The notes below the pieces were generated by a model. The model was not told where the DNA came from. It did no database searches and saw only the letters and a program-made list of their open reading frames with translations. A stretch of DNA of 64,000 bases, taken from assembly GCA_036583965.1 (NCBI GenBank), contig JAZBQD010000001.1, positions 25,516,597-25,580,596 on the forward strand. Reading direction: 5' to 3'. Position 1 is the stretch's first letter; every line of letters starts with the position of its first letter. The position numbers and the translations under genes were made by a program. Below, in pieces: positions 13,945 through 26,713 of this stretch. This stretch comes from Prunella strophiata. Lineage: Eukaryota; Chordata; Aves; Passeriformes; Prunellidae.

Positions 13945-16900
13945 CCTAGCGCAGGAAGAAATGGAAGGCCTATTTCTAGACATCTCACAAAACAGGTGAT
14001 GGAAAAAGTTCATCAGGATCTTCCCAGGCACTTTTGTTAGAAATATGTCAGTTCCACATTTTCCATGCTGGCTCCCATTCAGCTCTTCTGTAGAGAGCAA
14101 TGGCAAAGGTCACAGTAAATTACAAGTGACTCAGAGCAGGAGGAAGCTCAGGAGGCCCTAGAAGGATGCTAGCTGCCTGTTTCAGAGGCTGGGCAGGTGC
14201 TTCAGCCTGGTTTTTGAGGCAGGAATGGGTACTGCACACAGTGAGGGCCTGTCCAGATACCCACTAACTCATGTCATTCTGCATTATAAAAACACACCAT
14301 GCTACCCCTCATGACAGAGTCAGTAAAGAAAATTAGACTGGTTCCAGAAAGAACCCTCAGCTCTCTGACCTACACATATCACTTTCAGCACAACAGGTTA
14401 TCCTTGCTCTTGAGCCACTGATGCCATTCCTACATAGCCCCTTTTGAAACCAACAGCTTTCCACATGACCTGGCACAGAGAACTTTGCCAAAACACAGAC
14501 ATGTAAGAACAAGCTGCATTTCTTGTACCTAAGCAATTAGTGAGATTACCAAGGAAAGAGCTCAAGTTTAGCACACATTGCCTTCAGACATGTGATCTGT
14601 TTTCATACAATTTTTTTTTTTTTTACACACATAAAAATGTATGTAAAAGCCATTTAAAAAAATGCTCCCCTCTCCTCCAAATTCTAACTCTTTTTGATGT
14701 AGACTTATAAAGTCTGTCCTTCTCTGGTTTAATATTTCTCTCTCCCCTCTGCCCCTCCACCACAGGAGCTTCTAAAGCAATTATTCATCCAGGTTAATGT
14801 GTGTGTGTTGTTTCTTTAAAGAATTCTCATACTTCCTTCTCGTTAAAGTTCTTGAGCTGTTTAGTTCAGCAGCATTTGAGAATTACCTCCTTTACTTTCT
14901 CAGAATTACACCTTCAGTTATTGTTTTTATTTTCACTTGGTGTCCAAGCTTCCTTCTTTGCCTAATTCTCTTGTAATATATTTACTACTGCCAGAAGAAA
15001 ATCTGAAGCATTTTGTTGTCCCAGTACACATGTAAGTAATGTCATCTTTCTTGGGATAAAACACACCATATGGTTGTGACTATTGTCTTACAGTTTGGAT
15101 GGACCTCAGAGATCCAAATTTCCTACCTGTTTGATCTTGATATGGCCAAGAAAAAGGAAAAAATATGAACAGTATGAACAGACAGGAGAATGAGACTGTC
15201 TTTCTTTAAACTAAGAAAATATGAAGATCAGAGAAAACTTGGGGAGGAGATGGTAACACATTGTGTAAGCTCTGGGCTCAGGGCCAATCACCAGTTAAAT
15301 CTGTGCCCTGGGCTTCAGTTGGCCAGGCCAGAAATAGTGATGCTATTCTCGGGAAGGTGCAGCTGGCTCCTTCTCTGCTGACTCTGGTCACTAGCAGATT
15401 GCATAAAGGGATTAACACAATTAGCACTACAGGCTGGGCAAGGATGCTCAGCACAAGGAGCACCTCAGTTTGTGCACTTGAACAGGAAACCTCAGGCTTC
15501 AACTTCCTTCCAGTAAACTTCAGGCAGCAACACTTCCAGCATTACTTCAAAAAAAGTTTTGTGCTGAATCAACACATGGTCAAAGCCAGTTTTCATTTCT
15601 TTCTTTTATTACTTTGATTATATGCAACCATGTATTAAAAGAGATTGAAATACAGGACTTAGTGTTTCCTCTCTGCTGTCCTTGAGAAAAAGTCACTTAC
15701 CTCTTTCTATGACAACCAGGCTGTGTAGCAAAATGCTTTCAAAACAAATCTACACTTTCTATTATTAGCTGCTTATTAATTAGGCTTTAAAGAAATATGT
15801 TACAGGAGATAGTCTAGTATTTACAAAATAACTCTCAAAAAAAGTATCATAGTTTTTAGAGTGTTCACTCAAAGTGTCACCTGACAGGTCAGATGATTCT
15901 CAAACATGAGGAAGATAAAACTCTCCCCCTTCCTCCTGCCATCAGAATAAACTCAGTGTTTTTGTTGTAACTTCTACTGTATTTATTTCTAAACAAATGT
16001 TTTCATTTTTCTACTGCCCTGAGTTATGAAATTACTCTGAAATAATTAAGCAAGCACCAAGAAAGTCATCATACCTGTATAAATCTGTATTCAAAGCCAC
16101 AAGTGAAAAACAGTAATCTAATCCCTATTCACTATTTTTAAAAATTGAAGCAAACACTTTCTGAAAAAGCAGTATATGGACACTGCCAGGGGAATGTTTA
16201 ATATCCAACCAAACTATTTTTGACTCATGCTTTACTGTGTGCAGATATAAGTGATAAGACACTTGGAAAAAAAAGTAATAGCCATTTATCCTTTCAAAAG
16301 CACAGAGTTCCTTCATTCTGTGCAGTTCAGTGCACAGCAACATAACTCACAGGTACAACACTTACCTTGATCTCAGCTAGATCAGTACATCAGCAGCCCA
16401 GGAGATCAACACTGACAGTTATCAGGCATCTACATGATGATCATATTTCACAGAGGTGCTCACAATTTATCCCACACATTCTCAACTCCACTCACATTTT
16501 CCAGCATGCAGACATGAAATAGCATCATTTCTCTACCTGTACTGCTCTTAGCAAGCTAAGGAAGACTTTCAAAGCTGAAATCAAGTAATTTGGAGGTGGT
16601 CCTAGAACATAAAATACCATTTGCCAAACACTAGGAGCATTACTGCTACAAAAGTGAAATGCTGCCACAGGAAAACTCTATCACAGCAGATCTGATGCAG
16701 CAATCAGCTGGGATGAGGGTCCACTGTGGCACTGCAGTGTGCATTTTACAGATCTGTCTAGACCAAGACACCTTGAAAAAAGAATGTGTTTGGGGAAAAA
16801 GCAGCTTCTGGTATCCTGATGGCAGTTTTGTTCCCAGGCAGCAATGCAGGAGCATTTTCTCAAGAGATCACACACATAAAAGCACCAGATCTCCTGATGA

Positions 16901-19900
16901 CCAGCCTTCCACAGTGGAACAATGCTTTGGAAGACCAGCAAGGGTGTACAGTAGGGGAAGAAGCAATATTGAGAGAAAGAAGAAATTTCTCTAAGAAGCC
17001 AGCTGTGGATGAGCTGGAGCAAGTCCTACAGTACAGCACATTGTGTACACAACTGTCACTTCTGCTGCAACTCCTGAGCAGCTGCTGTATCTGACCTGAT
17101 GCAGGAAAAGAGAAAAGTGAAATCAGGACAATAACAAAACAAACCAGTAACAGAAAGGGGAAAAAAAAAAGTTAACATATAAAAAAGAACAGGAGAAATA
17201 TCTCACCCATTTTTTCCCCATTAAGTCTCTTAATTTTGGCCTGATAGGTCCTACACTAACTCACTGTTTACATATATAAATTGTATATTTTATACATTTT
17301 AATCTTGGATCTCCTCTAGTGCACCTTTATTGGAAGTTTGCTAAATATTTACAAATAGTTTCCTGACATGTTGCTTTTGTTCTTTTTCCACAAAAGTAAT
17401 TTTGTTGACTACAACCAAGGTATCACATCAGTTAAGAGACTCTGCTAATAAATCTTTGTGCTCAAGATCACTTCTCAGTATAGTTTGTGTAACCCAGAAA
17501 AGGATATTTCCTTTGTTTCACAGAACTTCTATCATTGTAAAAGGGCCATGAAAGGAACAAAAGACAGTCACCTGAACAGAATGAATCATTATAGTGTACA
17601 AATTCCAAAGACCAGCATGAAGACAACTCTGGAGATTTTCAGCAATAATGTTGGCAATAAACTTAAGAACCAAAAATGTTCTTTTGTGACCTCTGCACAA
17701 TTCATTTGCTTTTACATGCAGTAAAAGAACCACAACCAGCGGCTCCTGTAAAAAATTTCCAAACTCCTTCTTTGAAGCTGCTCACATTGTGATGAGTTTT
17801 ATGACAATGTTTCTGCCAGCTCCCCTTTCATTGCATGAAAGCTACAAGACCCTACCACACAGCAGCCTGTTTCTCCCTGTGCCATGCTCCCAGATTCACA
17901 TGAAAACAGATGAACAATTCAATGAAAACACCATTTTTAACAATGCCTTCCAGGAAACTTTAACAGGAGTGCAGCTGCCCTGCCTTGGCCAACAAGTGGA
18001 CCCCAAACATCAAAGAACAAGAGCAGAAAGGAAAGGTCCAAAAAGCAGGAATATCTATCAATTCCTCTTCTTTATTGGAACAAGGAAGAGAAAAGATGCA
18101 TTCAAGTAAAGATGAGAGTTGTGTAGAGGGGTTAACAGAAAAAGGCAGAAAGAAGGAAATAAATAGGTGAGAAAGAAGACATCATTGGTTTGGTTTGAGG
18201 AGAGAACCAAGTGCAAAGCCTAAAAGGGCAAGACAAAAAAAGCAGGAAGAGGAAGTGAGAATCAGACTGGTGACACCATGAGAACCATCTCCCTGAGGCA
18301 AAAGGCAGCTTCTCCTTCATTTGAGACCCTTTAAGGAGAGTAACTCTCCAAGCAATCTGCTAAAACTCAATCAGTCTGCTACCTCAGTGATATTCAAGAT
18401 AGAGCAAATCAGATAATCCTCTCTGAATTTATAAAAGGTTCAGATAAGGAAGGAAGTGAGCAGAGATTACAGAACAAGAAGGGCAAAACTTATAGAATGA
18501 TGTAATATATTTCAAAAAGGGTAAGAAATAAATTCTGTTTTCAAGCTTCACAAAACAAATGCGCAACATACCAGGAATTTTAAGTGCCTAATTCTTGTTT
18601 TCATATATATCTGTACTCTCCAATAGTATTCGCTTCCCAAGACCTCAATAAATACCAATAGCTCTATTATTTCAGCTTTAAAAAAAAAAAATGAATCTAA
18701 AAATGCAGCTTTCCATGACACCCTGCATCTTTCAAGGAAGATATTAAATAGTACCTAAGGTTTCAAAGTTTTCCAGATATTTCCTATTTACAATTAATCA
18801 CTACCCAAAGCTCAAGATTATTCTTCTATAGAGAGGACAAAACTCTGAACAAACACAAGTTCTCAGAAAACAGACTTAGGCCTTTGTATTTTCTAAATTA
18901 GCAGGCATTTCTATGACAGTGGATTTTTCCAGTGCAAGTTTGCAATTACACAGCTATTTTGCCTGAGAATCCATTGCACACACGATTACAATTTTCATGA
19001 CATAAAATTTATATTTAATATAAAAAGACATAACGCAGTGGCAGAGACTTCAAGCACACAAAATAGCAATAAAGTAGCTATTACTAGCACTGAAAGTTGC
19101 CTCAGAACATTTCAGGTTTCACAGTTAATGTGAGTTTAAATTTATGCTTGAATATGTATCTCTTGTAAAGTTACACTACACTGACAGTATGAGTCAATAT
19201 TAATTTTTCTACCATTCTTTACACTGAATCTCCTTGTGTGATGCTTTGTCTAACAAAGTAAAGAAACAAAACCAAGCTGGAAAAAAAAAAAAAAGATGCA
19301 CTGGTAGAAATATACAAACACTGAATGTGCAACTGAGATTTGAAGAGCTGCACATTTAGTTAGATGTGCAACAGCCTGTTACTCAAACACAAGAAAAAGA
19401 TCAAAACATTAAATTAAAGTAATTGGCACACAATACTATTCTTATATTTTAGAGGCACAACTGCATCATTTGAGTTCATTTCAACACACAGAACTCCCAA
19501 GCCAGTCATGGGTTTTTCCACATGCTACCACTGCTACCTGTATTTGAAATTTTTCAGCTCAGTACTGGCATGTTGAAAATTAGGCACTAAGCAATGAAAC
19601 AACATTTTAATGTTCAAATCTCCTTATTCACAAAAAGGACTTTTCTTTGTTAAATATCATGGTCACAGTGTGATAAAAAATCTTTAAATGCATTACTTGA
19701 ATTGTTGAAAGGCTTAGCAAAGAATTTAAGGATAATATTACCTGGAGTCTAGGAAAGCATATCCAATAAAATAAAACCCCAATATAAATGCACTTCCTCT
19801 CAAAGTCATTATGTTAGCACAGAACAAATGATGGTGAAGCAAGTAGCACGAAGCTGAAATACAATAATTTTCTAAAGAATTTACCATAATGACAAAAGCA

Positions 19901-22560
19901 GCATACAAGAAAAACATTAGCTCAATAAATAACACATTTGAAATTACATGAAACACGTTTAGAACCTGCCTCAGCAGCAGATTCAAAGCCCCTTGCAGAA
20001 GCCCTATCCGTGTTCTGACAGCACTGCTCTGTACTAGAGACCTTTTCTCAGTCCCATCCCAAAGGTGAGAATTGCTGAGAAAGCAGCTTGATGTTTTCCA
20101 AACCTGTGAATTGTGAACTGGAATGCAGATCCTGAGCACCAGGAAGATAGGTGACTGCCTCAAGGCAGGCTGTATCCAGCCAACTTCTGCCACCCCCCAG
20201 GTCTCAACAGCTGCCCAAAATCTGCCTGTCCACAGCTCCAAATACCAGTAAGGAAGAAGCCAGGCTGCTCTAAGGGTTAGTGGGAGCAGATTGCCAGAGA
20301 AAGCAGCAATGATAGAAAGAACTTTTAAGATTTTCTAACTACCTTCTTGTGTTCCCCCACAGAACACCTAAATTATTACCTAACTAATAATGTTCTCCCC
20401 ACTTTATTGAAAGCCTCATTATTGAACAGACTGACTGAGCAAGTGAGTGCTCTGAATAAGGTCATGTCATTGCAGCAGCATGAATTAAAACCAGGAGCTG
20501 AAATGTATTTGGTGAAAAGCTCACCAGATCAGTTCCCATCTGAGCATGCCAAAAAATCCCCATGTCAGATTCCACTGAGAAATACTCTCTTTGAGGCAAA
20601 AGCCTCAAACCTACAGCACTTTCTGCTTGGGGTAGCTCAGTTCTCTGCTGCATTGACCAAACTGGAAAAAGTCATTAATTTAATTTGCATCATTGAAGTA
20701 AATGACCAACAAATCCAATGGGGAATTTGATGCCAACATATTATCTTTAAAATCCCTCCTTGCAGTGTTCAGACACAGCTATGTTAGCATCTTATTCTTT
20801 TTTCTCCTCTTTTCATTGCTAAGATACTCTTTTCAATCTATCAGTACCTATTATTCCTCTCATATTGCCAGAGAAAAATCATTTACTTGAAGACATAGGA
20901 AAAAAAGGTTAAGCAAACACACACAAAGGAATTGTGGGAAGTGGAGCAAAGTAGACTCATAAAAAATGAATGCTGATAAAATGATTAAAAGACCAGCAAG
21001 TACTACTAGTAAGATAGTAACTTCACCCTAAGATTTTAGTCTCAGTCCTTGAAGGAGCTGTGCTGCTTTCATACACAGTAAAAGAAGACAGAAAAAAAAA
21101 AAACCCTAGGAATATGGCTTTTCTAAGCTCTTCAACACCCAGCTCAAGGGCCCAGAAATAAACAGTATAATATTTAAAAGTCCACCCAATACACATAGCA
21201 GATACTAAAGACATCACATGCAGTCAGCAAAATGTTGAGTGTCCTTCAGAAATTGCAAGATCAAGCTGAAAATATGAAAAGCTAATGTGATACACTTAAT
21301 ACATGCAACAGCTTTAAGGGCACAATGGAAGACACTGAAATTTGTGCATGCTGAAAATCATCTCTAATTTCCAGCTTCACATTTTCTGTGCTGAGCTGAG
21401 CAAGGCTTGATATTGTCATTCCAGTTTATTGAAAAAATGAACCCACAAGGACATATCCTTTGCTCAATATTTCTGCATGTATAAGAGCATATTTATATCT
21501 TAAGCACACGTAATTGTTTTATCCTTAATTTAATAATGAGAGGGATAGACTGATACTGAAGCACTTCAGAAGTATTTTCATGTTGGTGAAGGAAAAAAAC
21601 ACACTTTGTTCAAATTGATATAGTTTCATATTATCATTATGAGTAATATGCTCTCTGAAATCTTATCTAAGGAAGTTATAAACATCTGAGAGAAGTATTA
21701 TGACTTAGAAAATGAACTTCTACTTTATCTACACCATCTGATGATGGCAGTTCAGTGTGAAGAAATACTGATTATATTTACTCAACCACTTTCCTGACAA
21801 CAATAAAAATACCAGTGAGATTTGGAGGAAAGGTTGATTTTATTTGCCTGCTTTTGGTTTTGCTTTTGTTTAATTTACAAGTGATTCATCTGCAGTGCTA
21901 TATTCACAAAGGAATTGTGCAATCTGGATCAGAATTCAGTCTTGCTGGAGCAACAGATTTTGTTGTAGTCAATCTCAATATAGGTGGCAAATTATCTGGA
22001 TTTCAAGCTGCTGCTGTCACTAAAGCCCAGGTATCTAAATCGTGTGCATTCAAACAAATTAAATACAAAAAAAAAAAAAAATCTATTATTTCCACACTTA
22101 AGCAAGACACCCATACTGAAAATCAGAAATTCTTTCACTTGAAGAAAAAAAGGCAGGAGCTGGATCCTGAAGCATTTGATCTACTTGCAATTTGTATATT
22201 CATTTTCTTTTTAAATAAACAACATGAAAGCAACACAGATCTCAAACATGAAATGCAAATTAACTGATTACAAAAGATTTTTATTTCCCAAACACTGACA
22301 TAAAGCTCCTACTCAACTGACCCCAGAATACCTGAAAGAAAAATAAAGTCAAAGCATGTCAAGACAGAAAGGTTAACAGCAGGCCAACAGATGACCCAAG
22401 AATAAAACCCAAACCATTGCTTTACTAAATTACTTTTACTTACAGCAAAATATTTTTAACCTGGTGTCTTTTATCAACACAGTACTACAAAGCATGCATT
22501 CTAGTTTCTTTTCTAATCAAAGAGAAAAATATGCCTGACATGCAGGATTTCTCTTAAATT

Positions 22561-23150
22561 GTGGTTAACCACAGTGGAGGAAGAGGGGGGGAAAAGTCCC
22601 CCAGATATTTTCAGCACTATATTTGTAAATCCAGGCATGAAAGGACATGATATTCAGTTGTACACACTGCCCTTCAAGGTTTGTGTTTGTGTCTTTTCTA
22701 ACCAGTTATGAAAGAGGAGGAAAGTGTTGGAGAGGGTGAAGGAGGGAGTCTCAGTGACAGCTCTGCCTGTGGAGGTGAAGGAGTGGTGGCAGCAGCAGCT
22801 TGTGCTCATTCTGGGATGCAGGAATGAACAGAGAATGCAGGTCTGCCAGGATTGGTATTTCTGTTTCCTGGCCTATTATCCACCCTACTCAAATAATCAA
22901 CACATGGGAGGGACTACAAGGGATGATTTACAGCTCCTTAAATATCAGCAGACTGAAAGACCCTGCTGCTATGGAAAGCTCAGTGACTCGGGGCTGAGGC
23001 CTGCCCAGAAGCAATAGTCCAGATCACTCTGGCAGCTCCAGACTGCAGCCATCCCACCCCAAAGGAACGGATGCAAACTCTTATTTATATCAGAAGTAGA
23101 AAGAAACAGGGTGGGTTTCACCTGTTCTCCGTTCCCATGGATAAAAAATA
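22561..23150. other. Unexplained G-rich patch
   Basis: The patch opens with the 12-base palindrome GTGGTTAACCAC (22561-22572), followed by a G-run and a C-run. From 22724 it carries two 'ggtgaaggag' copies and G-rich sequence, reversing the C-over-G bias seen elsewhere. An open frame of 97 codons (22724-23017, plus) has no recognisable domain. It could be an old insertion or a noncoding RNA exon, and I cannot assign it. Confidence 0.35.
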
Positions 23151-23211
23151 CTCTGTCTCTTATTTTAAAGAATCCTAATGTTAAAATATGAGATAAGCTG
23201 TTCTAACATAC

Positions 23212-23227
23212 AAAAAAAAAAAAAAAA
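23212..23227. repeat. A16 homopolymer
   Basis: An A run followed by 'taaaattc', with no associated element recognised. Confidence 0.9.
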
Positions 23228-25907
23228 TAAAATTCAAGAACTAGTTGCTAACTTCAATAACACTAGCTTTAATGTTAACACATTTTGCAAATGTGCAAAA
23301 TCTTTCAAATTATATTATATTGCAATCTTATGTTAGTAATCACTGAGGCTGAAAAGAAATTACAGGCATTAAAGAAGAAAACTGAAACTCCTTGGCATTT
23401 CTCAGAGATTTTGCATGTCTGTAATACATCACTGTAATTGTATCACAGTTATGTCAATGACACTCAAGCCTGCTTTTCTATTTGGGGCAATATATCTTGC
23501 AAGACAGAATGTAAACTTCCATCTTTTGTCTCCAAAGTTCTGATTGTCAAATAACTTTTTACACCAAACACTGACACCCCTGGATATACCTTCCTGCTCT
23601 AGTTATTTGCCTTTGTTTTCTGATTGTTTGAGCCACCACATCCTCAGTTTGGGACAATAGTTAGATTTACCATTGGCTTAAAAAAAAAAAAATACATAGA
23701 CATAATTAGTCCATAAACTGTCTTTTTATGCAGTCTGAGTCTGTCTTCTCCATCAACCCCATTATATAAGCTTGCAAAAATGTAAAATATGGGTAATTAA
23801 CCATTGCAAAAAGCAGAAAAACTGGCATAATAACTGGTTTAGGCATCGAGACCCTAGGGCAAACATCATAAAAGAAAGATAATTATTTGCTCTGTTCCAT
23901 CACCTTAACCTCAGGGACAATAGATATTTACCATCCATGTCCCTAAAAAAAGCATAATGTTTTAATTACTGAAACAACATACTAAATTCAAAGTTGATTT
24001 CCAAGGTAAACACCCCAAATACTAAAGAAATAAATTCTGCTAAGATTGAAGCTCTACTTCATTTTATGATAAAATACAACTTTTTTTCCTAAAGCATTTA
24101 GATATAAAGAATTCTTAAAGGTTAATCCCACTCCCATGAAAGCTCATCTCAGTATATATTTGCAAACTTCTCTATCATGCTCCTTTAGGACTTCCCAAGG
24201 TATGCACCAAAAAGGAACCGAAGACTTATTCACTGCACAGTCTTGTTAATAAAAGACCTTTCTTTCTTTGCACAGCACCTCTGCTGTGCTGCTTAATTTG
24301 TCTTCCAATAGCACTCCTTCAATTTGGTCTTTATATTTAAACAATAGCAAAGAAAAACTTTTTTTTTTCATTTATTTCCAAATTTTACAGGACTACAGAC
24401 TTAGTAAAGCACTTACTTTTAGAGTGCTTTATGGGGTTTGGAAGACAGCAGTTCTATTCTCTCCTGAAGACCAAGAGTTCCTAAACTAATTTTTTTTTAA
24501 ATCTAGATTAAGAATATCTTCATAAACTCTAAAAATATGTGCATATTGCTTTATCTCTGTCAGTCAACTGGAAGATACTTGCTTTGAATATGGACTAAAA
24601 ACTAGCAGAGCTAAAGTTTAAAAAGTTTATAATAAAAACTTAAGCTCTTTGATACTATTATAAATAGTGAGAAATTTTACCTAACTCCTTATGACAAAAA
24701 CTCCCGAATGGTGTAGAGACAAAGATGCTGAGTTCTCCAGTATGAAATAATTTAAAGCACATTTATGGCAGAACATGAGCAGATCAGGTTATCACCAGCA
24801 AACAGGCTATTTACTGCCTGTCTCCCTTTTGTTTCTAAAGGAAAGTAACTACAAAAGCTGAGATGAAGTTACTTTCTTCAGAAGAAAAACAGTGGAACAG
24901 CCGTGGGGTCTAAAGAGACAAAGAAGAAAGGAGCACTGTGAGTTGCCAACCATTTGTGGTTGTTCTGGTGTTCTGGGTTTGTGGCTTGTTTTTGTCTCAA
25001 ATGAAGTCAGTAGGAGTATTGCTTCCTGACAGTGGCAGAGTAGAATCAGTTTATCAGCTTGCTGTATGCCCTCTCACCAGGAGAGAACAGACCTGACTCT
25101 TTGCTGGAGCTGTGCTTTAAAGAGAAGATTAATAGGTTGTGGGAGAAAACAAACCCCAACGCAGGCACCCAACAAGACTGTCTAGAAAAATCTCTTCTTG
25201 CTTTTGGCATTGGATTCTTTATATGTCAAATCAGTGGAGGTTTCCTTTGCCCACAAGTCCAGCACTGCTCCTTTTCATAAACTATCACCTGTAGGAGGAG
25301 GGTCAGAGATGTCAAACCCCATTACAATACCATCACTGTATTCCCAACTGGAATTAAAAGCACCAGAATATTCTCAACCCTCTGAGTATCTGCCCTAGCA
25401 ACTCTTGGGAAGCAAAATAGTGTTAAAACTTGTTTTGCTTTAAAAGTCACAGCACAAAAACATTTCTATCAATTTTTTTATAATAGTATGAAGGAAGACA
25501 CTGACAAAATTCCCCACCACCACTATTGGAATTAATTGAGCCAGCTGCTCTGCACATTCTGTCCCACTTCACTCAGCCTGCCCCTTTCTCTCAGCACACT
25601 TAGACCAAAAGCACTGTGCCTGTCTCCTTGTGGGCAGAAGCACAACAGCAACGTGAAGTCAGCTATGTGTGTCTACCTGTGCAAGACATTTCCATCTGAC
25701 TAGCAATTTAACTGGGATTTGATCTTCTACCTGCATCTTGTAAGTCTTTCTGTCAGAGATGGCTCCTAAAAACCCCTTGATATCTAAAGCATCTCCCTAC
25801 AAATAAAGAAAAGAATACAACCAAATCCAAATGTCACCAACAAATAAAGAAAGGAAGAACAGATGGGGAAAGACAGAAGTCACTCTTAGAAGATTACATT
25901 CTCCATC

Positions 25908-25952
25908 ATACAAAACAAACCAAACTAAACAAACAAAAGAGAAAAGAAAACA
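25908..25952. repeat. AAAC-rich low-complexity tract
   Basis: Irregular 'caaac', 'aaact' and 'acaaac' units grading into purine-rich sequence. This is a decayed tetranucleotide repeat. Confidence 0.7.
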
Positions 25953-26695
25953 AGCAACAGTTGAAAAAAACATCTTCAATAAACAAAGATGGTTTAGCAA
26001 TTGGCTGTTCAGAATGATCTCTCTTAATTTCCACCTCATTACCCAGGAGAGGTAGCAGAGAAGTTCGACACATATTAATGGTCCTCAGTACATTTGAACT
26101 CTTGCATTCAATCACAAAGCATCCTGCCTGAAGCTATTACATTGGCTCTTTGTCACAGACTCCCAAAAGCCCACCCACTCTATATGAATTCAGAGTGCTA
26201 CTGCAGGATAATTATCCATCCCACTTCCAGTGGGAAGTCAATGTTAATCTTCCCAAGGACACCTCAAGGACTGTGATAACCACCAGTCACTTAAAAAACA
26301 CATAAATAAAACAGAAAACTCAATCTTTGCAACTTCTTAAACTGGTTAACAGTCCCATAGAGTTTTGCCAAAGACAGTGAAATACCCAGGCTTTTGGGGT
26401 GGGGGGTGTGTGTCTGTCATATTAAGCAGTCTCCACAGCTTTTAGTGCAGGCATCAAAGCAAACATTCCTTATTTTTTCATGCAATGCACTGAAAGTTAC
26501 TTCATCGAATTTCTCCACAGTTTGACTCTCTTACTGTGTTTTGATTAGATTGCCAATGGCTCCAAATGTTATCAATAATTAAAATCAGAATTGTTCTTGT
26601 TGTGCATCCTATATTTTTAAAGGAAAATATGAATACTCTTACATAGAGATAATGATACAGATTATCAAAGGATTGATCAGAAAGATTTTGGGTTG

Positions 26696-26713
26696 TTTTT
26701 TTTTTTTTTTTTT
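26696..26713. repeat. T18 homopolymer
   Basis: A pure T run in AT-rich intron, with no associated element recognised. Confidence 0.95.

Noticed and set aside
15088..15130. Possible reverse-orientation CR1 end ('tttggatggacctcagagat')
   Set aside because: The similarity stops after about 30 bases and the expected continuation is absent.
19738..20241. 167-codon minus-strand open frame
   Set aside because: It is on the same strand as GRID1 but unlike any part of the receptor. It has low-complexity hydrophobic stretches and no domain.
21815..22267. 150-codon frame beginning with a signal-peptide-like hydrophobic run
   Set aside because: The remainder includes a poly-Lys run from a poly-A tract and no known domain. 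The hydrophobic start is expected from T-rich sequence.
22583..22602. NF-kB-like G-run/A-run/C-run sequence
   Set aside because: The spacing between the G and C blocks is too long for the 10-base kB consensus.
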